NCBI GenBank assembly: GCA_964019415.1 | Contig: OZ025887.1 | Coordinates: 4,330,381 to 4,394,380 of the forward strand | Source of the DNA: Ianthella basta | Taxonomy: Eukaryota > Porifera > Demospongiae > Verongiida > Ianthellidae | Length of the DNA: 64,000 bases | Reading direction: 5' to 3' | Shown here: positions 37,101 to 47,300 of the stretch, piece after piece | Layout of the letters: every line of letters begins with the position of its first letter | How positions within the stretch are numbered: position 1 is the stretch's first letter | The notes under the pieces: generated by a model | The model's database searches: none | Told to the model about the DNA's origin: nothing | Seen by the model: only the letters and a program-made list of their open reading frames with translations | Made by a program: the position numbers and the translations under genes

Positions 37101-38744
37101 ATATACCAGCTATGCATATCTATACAGTACATCTCATCAAAATGACATGAGACACTGTTGGGAGCCTATAACCAACATGGGATTGAAAATGAAAACAGAC
37201 CTTTGAGAATGTCCAAACCCACAGCAGCCAGCAGGGGAGACTCAACAGGTCATGTGTACTGTGACTGCTATTACTGTAAAGTTCCCTGTGTAGCAACCCC
37301 AATGATGGCTTATACACAGCCAAAACCCCATCCTTTGGATAGGTTTCAGACTGTCAGCCATAATTAGTCAATGGAATTGTCTATTAAAATTCCACATTTC
37401 TGTATAACCCCATAAATTTTCTTGAGCACAGAATTGTGATTCATTTCATCTAAAGGAAGCCAGTGGCGACGATGCCAACTACATACTGCCATGATGAAGT
37501 CAGACATGTTTGGTGTGGGTTAGTAGAAAACTGATGGAAGAGTTTGCAAAGAACCAAACTATGACCTTAATTTAGATATTGTATGCGACAATCATAAAAT
37601 TGCAAGTACAGTCAGGCAAAATGACTATAAATCAATGTTGGTCTCTCCCAACACCTCCCTGTACTCCTATACCACATTCAGTGTTCATTTGTCAAGAACT
37701 GAAGGAGCATTCCCGGGAACCATTACATACATAAGCAAATTGTGACGTAAAGAAAATGACCTTCGTTTGTCATCAAATAGGAAGACAAATAAAGTATGCA
37801 AGCACACAGATGTGTTTCTGGTATATTGAAGTTTACAACAAACCTATGTCTTTGTTCTACAATTGACAGACAAAGGAACAATTAAAGGAACTTACATCAG
37901 ATGCCTCCGGCAGCATCAAGCTGAGGCAGAAATAGATGCTGAAAACATCAGGTCTGGCTTCAAGGTCATGCAAGCATTGCAAGATGAGGAACTTTAACAC
38001 ATGGTCATCTGGGAGCAGGGCTAGGTCAGAAGCACGACGGTCCTTCTCTGGAAGTACACCGATGGCCTGTAAGCCACAGGAGGGTGGTGTCTGAGTTGCA
38101 ATCTGCAGCATCAGCACACCGAGGGAGAAAACGTCTCCTTTGTGATTGAATTGCACATGATCTGCAAGAGACTCGGGAGGCATGTACGCCACACACCCAG
38201 GGGTGCTAGATACAAAGTCTTTGTCGATAGGTCTGAACCTAGCTAGACCAAAGTCACTGATCTTGACAGTATCTCCGTCCTTGTTCAGTAACACATTTTT
38301 GGCATTCAGGTCACGGTGCAAGATCTGGGGATTGTGCTGGTGAAGGAAATGCAGCCCGTTTGCCAGTTTGAGACAAATTTCCAATTGCTTTGCTACAGGT
38401 AGGCCTTTGTTAGTGTTCAGAAACGTTGCTAGCGTCTGATCCATCAGCTCCATAATCAACAAAACGTCTTCCCCTTCGCTGCGCCACTCAATGCACTCCA
38501 CAACGTGCTGGTGCTTGGCGGCATGGAGAACTTCGCACTCACGACTAAACTGTATGACAAAAGGATTGAGCTGCGGATCTCCATCAGTTGTTCGCAGCAA
38601 ATCATCGTGAATCTTCTTGACTGCCACCGTCCTAGATCCAAGCTTTCCTTGGTAGACTACGCCATAGGATCCCCTCCCAAGCTCCTTCCCTATGGTTAAA
38701 GAGGCTGGGGGATCTGTAGGTTTGACAAACGGTGAATTTCCCAT
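27249..38744 (-). CDS. Dual-kinase ankyrin-LRR-ROCO protein, array copy 3 (complete, 2503 aa inferred)
   Basis: Exons 37896-38744, 36136-36424, 34106-35062, 31222-32751 and 27249-31135 join in phase to 7512 nt, the same length as copy 2. All ROC, COR, pseudokinase and WD40-like features of copy 2 are present and nearly identical. The front kinase differs from copy 2 at many positions (for example GDVFSLG versus GDAFSHG in helix F) but keeps every catalytic motif. Exon 2 is the most divergent of the three copies. In this copy the first codon of exon 2 is GTG rather than ATG, which shows it is an internal exon and not a separate start. It lies nearest the ZZEF1-like gene, about 2 kb away, on the same strand. 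Confidence 0.85.
31222..32751 (-). CDS. Copy 3 exon 4: helical module B, LRRs and ROC GTPase
   Basis: 1530 nt, phase 1 on both sides. Nearly identical to copy 2 over module B, the LRRs and ROC, including GKQATGKTTL and WDFGGQEQYY. The donor GTATTT opens the short 86-bp last intron. Confidence 0.9.
32752..34105 (-). other. Copy 3 intron 3 with pogo/Tigger-like MITE
   Basis: About 1.35 kb with the 558-bp MITE at 33007-33564. It is almost identical to the copy 2 intron. Confidence 0.75.
33007..33564. mobile_element. pogo/Tigger-like MITE, unit 3
   Basis: 558 bp, with the same 17-bp deletion and mutated left terminus as unit 2. Its presence at one site in all units shows that it was inserted before the array was formed. 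Confidence 0.72.
34106..35062 (-). CDS. Copy 3 exon 3: helical module A plus ankyrin repeats
   Basis: 957 nt, phase 1 on both sides. Nearly identical to the copy 2 exon in both module A and the ankyrin part. Splice acceptor CCCTTTAG and donor G|GTGAGC are conserved. Confidence 0.86.
35063..36135 (-). other. Copy 3 intron 2, without the MITE
   Basis: About 1.1 kb. It holds the unoccupied GGCAGGTGG target at 35579-35587, where copies 1 and 2 carry the MULE-like element. Nothing else is recognised. Confidence 0.75.
35579..35587. other. Empty target site of the MULE-like MITE, unit 3
   Basis: A single GGCAGGTGG runs directly into the TTGCATGGTGACGC flank, as expected if the element never inserted here or was exactly removed. 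It gives an exact definition of the element ends in units 1 and 2. Confidence 0.85.
36136..36424 (-). CDS. Copy 3 exon 2: divergent ankyrin exon
   Basis: 289 nt, same phases as in the other copies. It has AGQLLQALELAEELHLSTN where copies 1 and 2 have KEQLLQALRLAEKLNLPFN, and a GGH rather than CGH ankyrin turn. The first codon is GTG after a TTCTAG acceptor, so translation cannot start here in the usual way. The frame is intact. Confidence 0.83.
36425..37895 (-). other. Copy 3 intron 1
   Basis: About 1.5 kb. It lacks the copy 2 insertion. No coding sequence or recognised element is seen. Confidence 0.7.
37896..38744 (-). CDS. Copy 3 exon 1: N-terminal TKL-like protein kinase
   Basis: 283 codons, MGN start, GTAAGT donor in phase 0. 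Motifs GRGSYG, VAVKK, HRDLNAKNVLL, DFGLA, PPE and GDVFSLG are all intact. It shares the DPPASLTIGKEL leader with copy 2 and the SPFVKP leader with copy 1, so it looks mosaic between them. Confidence 0.9.
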
Positions 38745-40049
38745 TGTTTCAGGTCATCATCGTCGATCTCCTTCGGAATCAAGCTGTTTACCAAGCGAGA
38801 GCAGGGCGTTTGTGAAGCGCAGGAGGGCGCATCTTAAGAAATACTCCCAAGCGCTCGCTAGGTAACCACAGGGTCTATGTGTAACGGCGCCATTCTATAT
38901 CCACACACACTGCTAGATCAAGATCTCTATATGCATGTATATATAAATAATTATAAGAGCAGTACAAGACATGCACTCATATAAGTTGTTGCCAAGGGTG
39001 TTGCCAAGGGTTGCACTCACAATCAATAAGTAACAGTACACGAGTGTGCCAAAATGTACACAGCTAGCTTACAAAAGTTACTGCACAAAGTTTATGCCAC
39101 ATACACTTACATTTCTAATTACAAATGAAGTCACGTATTTATTTATGTCCTGCCTGCTGTAGCTACTTACAGCTGGAAATTCTAAGAATTACATACAATG
39201 CTAAATTGTTTAGGGTTTACTATAGCTAGTGGGTGGAATCATCACGATTCATCACTAATGTCACTGTCATCACAAGTGTCATCTTCTTCATCACTTGTGT
39301 CATCTGAATCAAAAGAGTCGTCATCATCAGTTGAGGTGTTCCTGAGTGGTAGAGGAGAGAGGACACAGCAGAAAATAACACAATCTTCAAGGGCACTCTG
39401 AAAAACGTCAGTTCACTCATACCTATTACCAGTTACTCTGCAATATGACAACACTTTGTTAAACAGGCTGCAATCAGACATTTCACTTAGAAGATGGCCT
39501 TCAACTTTATTCTCTTTCTTCCATCTTACCAAAGGGGGTGTGGTTTATCATCAGATTGCGATCTGCGAAACACATCCTGTGAAAATGTCCCGTTTAATGG
39601 TTAAAATGTCAATTTCAAGATTGTTGCTGAATTTTCACCTGTGGACTTCCCACTTTTAATTGTAATAGTATTGTATCACACACAAGCACAACAGAGTGTA
39701 CCATCCAGTCTATTCTGTTCATAGGAGAGCAACTCCCAGCATTGAGACCACACCCACCACCCTCTCCATACCCGGATCTCGATTCCCCCTCTTCATCCTC
39801 CTCCAGTTCCTGGTACCTCAAACTGGCCAGATTGTCCAACTGGGGCTAATAAGGGCAAAAACACACCATATGTGGCCCATACAGTAAGTGTGGTTAGGCT
39901 TCGTACCACTAGCTCCTCACTGTCCTCACATTCATGCTATGACTGTCATGGGTGCATCTGTACCTTAGCTTCTAAGAAGGTCGTGGAAGCTTTATTAGTG
40001 ACGTCCACACCAATACTGAGGAAGGCAACATTCCTTACTCCCTGTAGAA
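38745..40049 (-). other. Promoter-side spacer upstream of copy 3 and right end of the array
   Basis: It holds the unit 3 versions of the acidic frame (about 39230-39400) and the YQELEEDEEG frame (39615-39839). About 150 bp present in units 1 and 2 is missing near 39515. Similarity to the array stops near 40049, before the position where a neighbouring stop codon would fall. Confidence 0.55.
39991..39996 (-). terminator. Relic poly(A) signal at the right edge of the array
   Basis: The same AATAAA context as in units 1 and 2, but the ROCO gene that should end just to its right is absent. It could now serve the ZZEF1-like gene, whose end I cannot place, or be unused. Confidence 0.35.
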
Positions 40050-40576
40050 GATGGGAGTGACAGTCGTGTGGAAGTTATGAGTGACAGATGTGTCACTTGA
40101 GTCCAACTCATGTGACAGCTGTGTGTGACTGTTTTGTGACAGTTGTGTATAACTGTTATGTGAGAGTTGCATGTGGTGCATAAACTTAAGTACGTACAAG
40201 CCTCTAAACACTCTGTCTAAAGGCAGTGTGTGACATCATGTAGAGGTTTTGAAATTTTGAATGCTAAATCAATTTTAACTAGACACTCCAACTGTCAATG
40301 TACATGAGTTAGTTCTCACACTAAGTTGATAAGCAATGTGCAATACCCTAAATTGGACCAATATTTAAGTGGTACTAAATAAATTTACAAGAATGCAAAA
40401 CTCATCGTTTACGGGTGGCAACTCATAAACTACAATGCACAAAGTCAATCATGTCTACTCAGTCTTAGGCTCACATACTCGCTTTAGATGCAATCTCTTC
40501 AAGATAAGAACGACAAGATACATCACCACCCAGAAACAGAGGTGTGATGCTAGTCAGCAAAGATCATTGAGAAGGT
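40050..40576. other. Unique spacer between the array and the ZZEF1-like gene
   Basis: About 0.5 kb of single-copy sequence with imperfect repeats of a GTGACAGTTGTGT type at 40060-40160. No clear gene or poly(A) signal on the minus strand is seen. Confidence 0.5.
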
Positions 40577-40624
40577 TTAAACTGAAGGTGCTTCAGAAGT
40601 AAAGAAATGAATGCCTGTGCCCAC
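40577..40624 (-). CDS. Candidate terminal exon of the ZZEF1-like gene
   Basis: 48 nt after a TTCACAG acceptor, phase 0, 15 residues and a TAA. Phase fits the preceding exon, but the peptide is short and I cannot compare it with a family C-terminus. It is the best stop-containing option between the last exon and the array. Confidence 0.25.
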   Translation of the reverse strand: MGTGIHFFTSEAPSV

Positions 40625-40720
40625 CTGTGAACACACTGTGCCCACCTCTGTCTCGTGGCAGTAGGCATGTGTATGTCACAGACGTAGAATGGACGCCACA
40701 CACTACAAGCTAAATATTAC

Positions 40721-40792
40721 CTGTGCAAAGACAGCCATTAGTTTTTCATCCACCCAGAGCTCAGACATGAGCTGCTCTGCCATACCAAGGTC
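40721..40792 (-). CDS. ZZEF1: ZZEF1 exon (last well-supported)
   Basis: 72 nt in phase 0, DLGMAEQLMSELWVDEKLMA and onward to a CAG|GTAATA donor, so at least one more exon must follow. Confidence 0.68.
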
Positions 40793-40835
40793 CTACAGGA
40801 TACAGGAACAGTGAAGTACAAACACCACACGCACG

Positions 40836-40903
<68 letters not shown>

Positions 40904-42671
40904 TAGATATGTTGAAGTGGCAGTGTGTGTATACCTCCTCCTCACCTTACTGAAACTCTCAACCACAAGAAACAGCTCGCTTAGGGCTTGCACAACCTCT
41001 GGTACAAACTCTTTCTTCTTTCTCTTATCTGTGCCATTGAATGCAATCCATCATTCCATGTGACACTCAATCATGTCATCAAACAGAAAACAAGACAGAC
41101 TCTCCACCTACCTAGGTCCTCCAGAAGGGAGTAGTAGAGCTTCCAAAGTGGACGCAGGAGGCCAAAGTCAATCTTCTTCAAAGTGGAAGAGGTGGACGAG
41201 GAGGAGGAGGAACCAGAACGGCTGCTGAGTAGGTTGTCCTTGTAGAGCACAAGGATCTCCAGGATGAGTCCGATCATCTGCAGCCGTCTGCGACCAGTGT
41301 TCTGGCATGCAACAATGACAAGATGCTGCCAAAGGTCGGCCAGGGGGATTCCCCTATTTATGGTGGGACAGTGAACACAGTACGTATATTAGTAATGACA
41401 AGGGATTCCCCTGAAGAGGGCAGGCATTCAAAAAGGGACAACAGACCAGTCCTATCCACTAAATGCCCTCTTACCATTCCTTTGATCTTGCATTCGATAG
41501 CCACTTTCGAAGGATCAGGAACCCTGTTTCAAATCTACAGCAGACAATAGTCACCAGTTACCAGATGGATGCCTCCAGTAGTAAACAAAGGCTTGGTGTG
41601 CACAGAGAATGCATTGTACCTTCCAGTTTGGGAGCCGACCACATTCACCTTCCACCCCCAACTCTCTGTGTCCTCATCATCACAACTGATGGCCATCTTA
41701 ACAGCATCACCTGGAAGAGGTGGCATACAGAAGAGTTACAGTGGGCTGCTGTCACAAGGAGGATACAGTGTGGCTTGCATGGAGCACACACCAGCAGTGC
41801 CTCACATACCAGGCAGGATGTGTATCTTCCCAGCCAGTTGTGTGCCCTTCAGCTCCACCTTGTTGCTACCCATAGTGCTATTCAGTGTAAAGGTGCCCTT
41901 GAAGGTACAGCTGTAGGAGCAAGTGAAGGGAGGAGAGGGAGGGGAGGGAGGGAAGGAGAGAAGAGGGGTGAAGGGGAGTGGAGAGGGTGGAGGAGAGGGG
42001 AGGAGTGAAGGAGAGGTGCCCAGAAGAGGGAGGGGAGGTAATGGAGGGGAGGGGGGGAAATGGGTGGAGGAGAGTGGAGGGGTGGAGAGGGGTGGGGTTG
42101 ATGGGGAGGGAAGGAGGTGGAAGAGGGAAGAGGAGTGGAGGAGAAGGGTGGAGAGGGGTGGATGAATGGGGGAGGGTGGAGTAGGAAGTAAGTACACTGA
42201 CAAGTGATGGCCACGAATGATGCTATGTAAGTTGAAGGATGAACACTGCTTGTTTGCCCAATACTGTACCTGCTGTCAAAGGTTACTGTCACACTGGAGG
42301 CATTTGGTATTGTTACAGAGACCTGCAGGGAGACCATACACAAGTAGTCTTATAGCATCAGCTCACCCAAGATACATACTGTACATGTACAGTACTAACT
42401 ATCGCCTTCATCAACCTACACCCACCTCTTCCACCTTCCCAGCCTTCACTCCCAGGGGATGGGGGGACTCCCTCATCTGCGTACCCACAATGAGTTCTCC
42501 CATGCACTCAGCAGCCACAAGGACCAGTTTGGACACCTCTTGTGGGTCACCATACTCCATGATGTTCTGAGTTATCTGTAGCAACCACACAAGGTACGTA
42601 CATTTCAGATCTGTTCTGTGCCACTGGTTGTGTTACTGTACAGTACAATTAGTGTACAGATACACAACAGT

Positions 42672-42734
<63 letters not shown>

Positions 42735-42798
42735 TGAAACACCCTTATGAAGGACACCCTGAATTCCGCAAACTTCTCCGAAAAGCGCAGTGCTGGGT

Positions 42799-42833
<35 letters not shown>

Positions 42834-44259
42834 CACACATGCACACAGTGACACACATGCTAACTACAACATGGCCTTGCATACCATACCTTGTTCACAT
42901 CATCTGCTGGCTCCATATTGCTGATAAGGTCAATCATGCCAAATGTCTTCATAATGTCCTGAGAGCCAAACACCAGAGGAAGGCTGACCACCTTCTGTGC
43001 ACCCCACGGCCAGTGGGTGAGCGTGGACAAGATGAGCTGACGGGCTTGCAGCACAGCCACCGCTTCAGCAGTCTGGAGGGGGGGGAGTGGTGAGCAGGGG
43101 GTGAGAAAAGGAACATTGTGAGAATATGGGAAACATGAGGGGTGGGGTGCAATGAGAGTCGGGGAAATGATGTGAAGTAGTGAGGTGGGCTGGGAGGCAA
43201 GGGATTATGCAGGGAAGGAGTCTTACAAACAAGCCATGTTGTTTGGTGTGTAGGTGCACAGGTGGTGTAGAGAGGACTGTACCTGGTAAACCTGTGTACT
43301 GTCTGTCTGACCAACTTCCAGTGCTTTGAGCTCTCTAAAGAGCATCTCAAGGGATTCCTTGGCCATCTTCTTGTCTTTGTCCTTGTCCTGCCAGTAACAC
43401 AAGTGCAGCGCAACACAGCAAACGAAGAACTTGGATAAGTGACGTAACTCCCCAAACAAACAAACTCACAAATTACAAGCTCAGTGCAACATCATCAACT
43501 ATCCCCTCCCCTTAACACACAAGCAAGACGCCAGTACCTTGGTGTAGTTAACACAGCACAGGTGCATACTGTACACCCACAGTGTGGAAGTGGTCTATGG
43601 TGACTGCGTGCTGAGCCATGGTTGAATGTATGCACAAATGTTAAGATTCATCCAGCCCATGCACAGTATGTATAACTGGTGTTTCCTGTGTTTTAGCATA
43701 ACAAGACCACCCATGACAAAGAAACGTGCACCTATACCGCATATCCCTCCTTCTCTAGCACAGCAGGCAGACTGTCCCTTCTCATCTCTAACTGCCTGTG
43801 CAAGGACTCACAGCGGTGCCATCTCCCTCCTTCTTCTCCACAGTAATCTTAATCTTCAGTGGACCAGTTTCCTTCACAGCAGTAACGTTCCTACAGATGT
43901 GGAGATAAGGTTGATGTGCTTGTGGCGTGTAAATGTGCAGAGGAGTGCGGAGGGTTAAGGAAGGAATAAGCTGTTGTACACTCTCACTTGATGTCAATCT
44001 TGCGAGGAGTGAATGAGACCAGACCACTGTCATCTCCTGTGGCTTGAATCTTCTCTGCAATGGCCTCTACAGGCTGGGGCTCCCTGCAGCACAACAACAC
44101 ACAAACAAATCAAAACACTCAGAAGATATTGTACTCCTTGCACGTAAACATTCCGCACACAACACAACACATGCATACACAAACAACACATAACACAGAT
44201 ACATACATAAACGCAACACACAGATGTGTATGTAAACACAATATAAGATATTTACGTAT

Positions 44260-44355
<96 letters not shown>

Positions 44356-47300
44356 CACAAAAGAACACAAAATCATGTACACATGACTGCACACCATTCT
44401 TTGGCTTTCTCCAACACTGCATCAGAAGGCTTGAACACATTGTCCACAAAGCTGCAAAGGAGAAGAGGAGTCACATGAACACACACTGCAACAAGCTAAA
44501 ACGTTCCCGTGCAAGCAGGGGCTACTCTACACGCTTACAGCGGCTGCCTCATCTCCATTTGTAGCTACAGTGAACTCAGATGATGTTTCTGCAGGCAATT
44601 CCCACTTGGTAAGGCCTGGTGTATGTAACTACGAACTGAGCTCCTCCTGTATCCAATTGTTGAATAGCTTCAGAGACTAAAGACGTTGAAATGGCAGTGT
44701 TGCTACAGTACGCTGAAAAGCTGTGTGTGTAGGCCTCGTTGCAGCCGAAGTAGCTGCGTATTTACTAAGTTACTCCAGCCATGGAGTAACAACAAAAGCA
44801 GCGCATCCACAAAAGAATTCTTCTGAGCTCTTGCACATTCTTTCTGATCCACTAAGCACTTGGCAACGAAACGTTCGAAAGTTCAGCAAATTGGCAACAT
44901 TTACATTCTGAAACAATAAGCTAATTATAGTACACTAAGCCGGCCTATATGCTTCTTATTTCACTCGCCCTTGTGCAGTTTGCGCCCTCATGCAGCATGA
45001 AATAAAAAGCATATACGTAGGCTAGCTTAGCGTACTATAATTATAACTTATAAAACTGTACAAGGGTGCTTCCTTTGATGTGGTCAGGTCAATCAATAAT
45101 GTATGAACCGGAATACGGGTCAATAGGTTATTCATCAACTTCAGGCTCTTATCACAAACATGGGCTTTGCTTTAAATGCTTAAATATTACACTAATAAAA
45201 CAACAGTTCATATATTGGTTATAACTTCAGTCAAGTAGACTGCCTGCACTGTCAAAAATCAGGTGCTCCACATTACACAAGGTGGCTTACTGAAGTTGCA
45301 TTGACTCACACCCACAGTGCATACCTGTCCTGCAGCATCATGAGCCATCGCTCCACATCTCCCTCACTAATGTCATATGCAGCACGAAGGACGGCACGGG
45401 TGCAGTCAAATGCATCCACCATAGTCTGCATAGGCAAGATACGGTATGTAACAGTACATGTGGACTAGCTCATCCCATGACAGAGTTAACAATGAGCATT
45501 CAAGAGCTATAAATCCACAGATCAGTCTGTGGAGCACGGTATTCCGTACTAAAGCATCCCAGTCCACTAATTCATTGCCGAAGGGAACTTTCCATAGGAA
45601 ACACTTCACCATGACACTTAACAACCAGTTCATTCGAACCAGTTGGTCAAACGTGTAGCTGCCAAATGGACCAGTAGGTCTTGTCACTGTGAACCCATCA
45701 CAGGGGACAAGACTGTCATCACAGTTGAGTGTCTTGTGATTGTCTCTGCTCTGTGACATGGCACACAGCTGCCTGCTGATGCAATCACTGTGACAGTACT
45801 GTCTTAGCAAAAACAAGCCTTCACAGTGTAAATAAGTGCTAGATGGTGCATGGAGCCTGCTCACATCAAACATATCTGCAGCTGGTCCTTTCAATCCATC
45901 TTTTGGGTCCGTAGACATGCCTTCCTTCTTCTCCTCCTCCTCCTCACCTTCCTTGCTCTTCTTCTCCTTTTGCTGTGCCTCTGTTCCCTCCTCCTTGTCA
46001 GAGGACTTGTGCCGGTAACTATTAACAAGGTACATCTAGCAAGCAATAGTGTGGGGAAGAGGGGGATAGGGAGCAGGGGTAGATAGCATTCTCCAAATAG
46101 ACTACAGAACTTTACCATCAAGTACACATACACACAAGATGGCTGACTTATCTTCAATCATCTGTGCATCGTAGCAACAGCTACACATACATATTTCTTA
46201 CAGTATGATAAGTACTGTACTGTAGAAGCAATAAAATGCATATGTACGGTACGTATGTACGTACAGCAAGCCTGCAATCCTAAGCTACACCACCGCAAAC
46301 ATCTTCACCTGTGACCATCACCTACATGCAACAGTCTCAGAGTGCTGTGCGCATACGTGCATGCTACTGCTGATGTCACCGTGCACCCACCTCCAAATGT
46401 GGCAGCAACCACTTTTTGTCTCTTCCCGTTGGCTTCTGTGCCAGTCGAGTGAGCTCTGCCATCAGATGAGCGTCACTGATGAGACAGTTCAGCTGTCCAG
46501 CCTCCACCACCTGGATGGAGGTGAGAAGGAGGGTGAAGGAAGTTAGAGGGGAACAGAATAAGGAGAGGACAGGAGGGCAGAGTGAGGAGTGGGAAGGGAA
46601 TCAGAGAGGGTTTTATGCTCACGAACCCAAATTCTGCTTAGCATCAAGATCTAGACCGCTGGGTCTCTTGTGCAACAACCTTTAATGTTACATCCCCCAC
46701 ATACAGGGCACAAACAGACACAATCTCTTCAAATCCACATTGCAAAGACAACGCACACAGACCCTTCCCATCCAGGGGAGACACACTCACAGTGAGTGCT
46801 ACCCTGATTGCCTTCACAACAAGGCCCAGAATGAAGTAGATCTGTGCTGTCATCTGCTCCTGTGACATCCTCTCTATCTCAAGGATCTTCTTCAGCAGGT
46901 GGACCAATCCCTGCATGTGCGAGGACTCAACACAGCCTTGCGGTGGGTCTTCTAAGGTGACATCAGTTAGAGGGCTCTGCAGAAATAAGAAGCACTCACG
47001 TACATACGTACGTATGTAAGGGTTCTTGCTGAACAAGACCTATTGGCACATGGCCACTCTTCTAGTCACATGCACCAATCAGAATGCTCCCAAACAAGCT
47101 ACACCCACACACCAGCATAGTCTCTCTCTTGTCCAGGGTAATGAGAGCAGCTTGAGTGGTCTCTTTGATTTCTGTGATCACTGCACGGCGCTCCGACTCC
47201 TTCTCCCCAAACCGCACCACGGACCCAATACAGGGGAGACTGGGGAACCCGGCCAGTGTGTACAGACTGAACACAGCAGACATGTTCATCTCCTGAGAGG

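Larger units (their letters stand above)
27004..40049 (-). repeat. Tandem unit 3 of the ROCO-kinase array
   Basis: This is a complete unit with a full five-exon gene at 27249-38744. It lacks the MULE-like MITE and keeps a clean empty target at 35579-35587. Similarity to the other units stops near 40049, inside what is the 3' untranslated region of the neighbouring copy elsewhere in the array. To the right the sequence is unique and leads into the ZZEF1-like gene. Confidence 0.92.

Noticed and set aside
41802-42343. Proline/serine-rich minus-strand frames across the purine tract
   Set aside because: They result from reading the pyrimidine strand. The true exons 41810-41911 and 42270-42322 flank the tract with proper splice sites and phases.
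42605-42856. Cys/Val- and Thr/His-repeat proteins around the CA and GT tracts (also at 44067-44397 and 51168-51407)
   Set aside because: These are translations of dinucleotide repeats, not genes.
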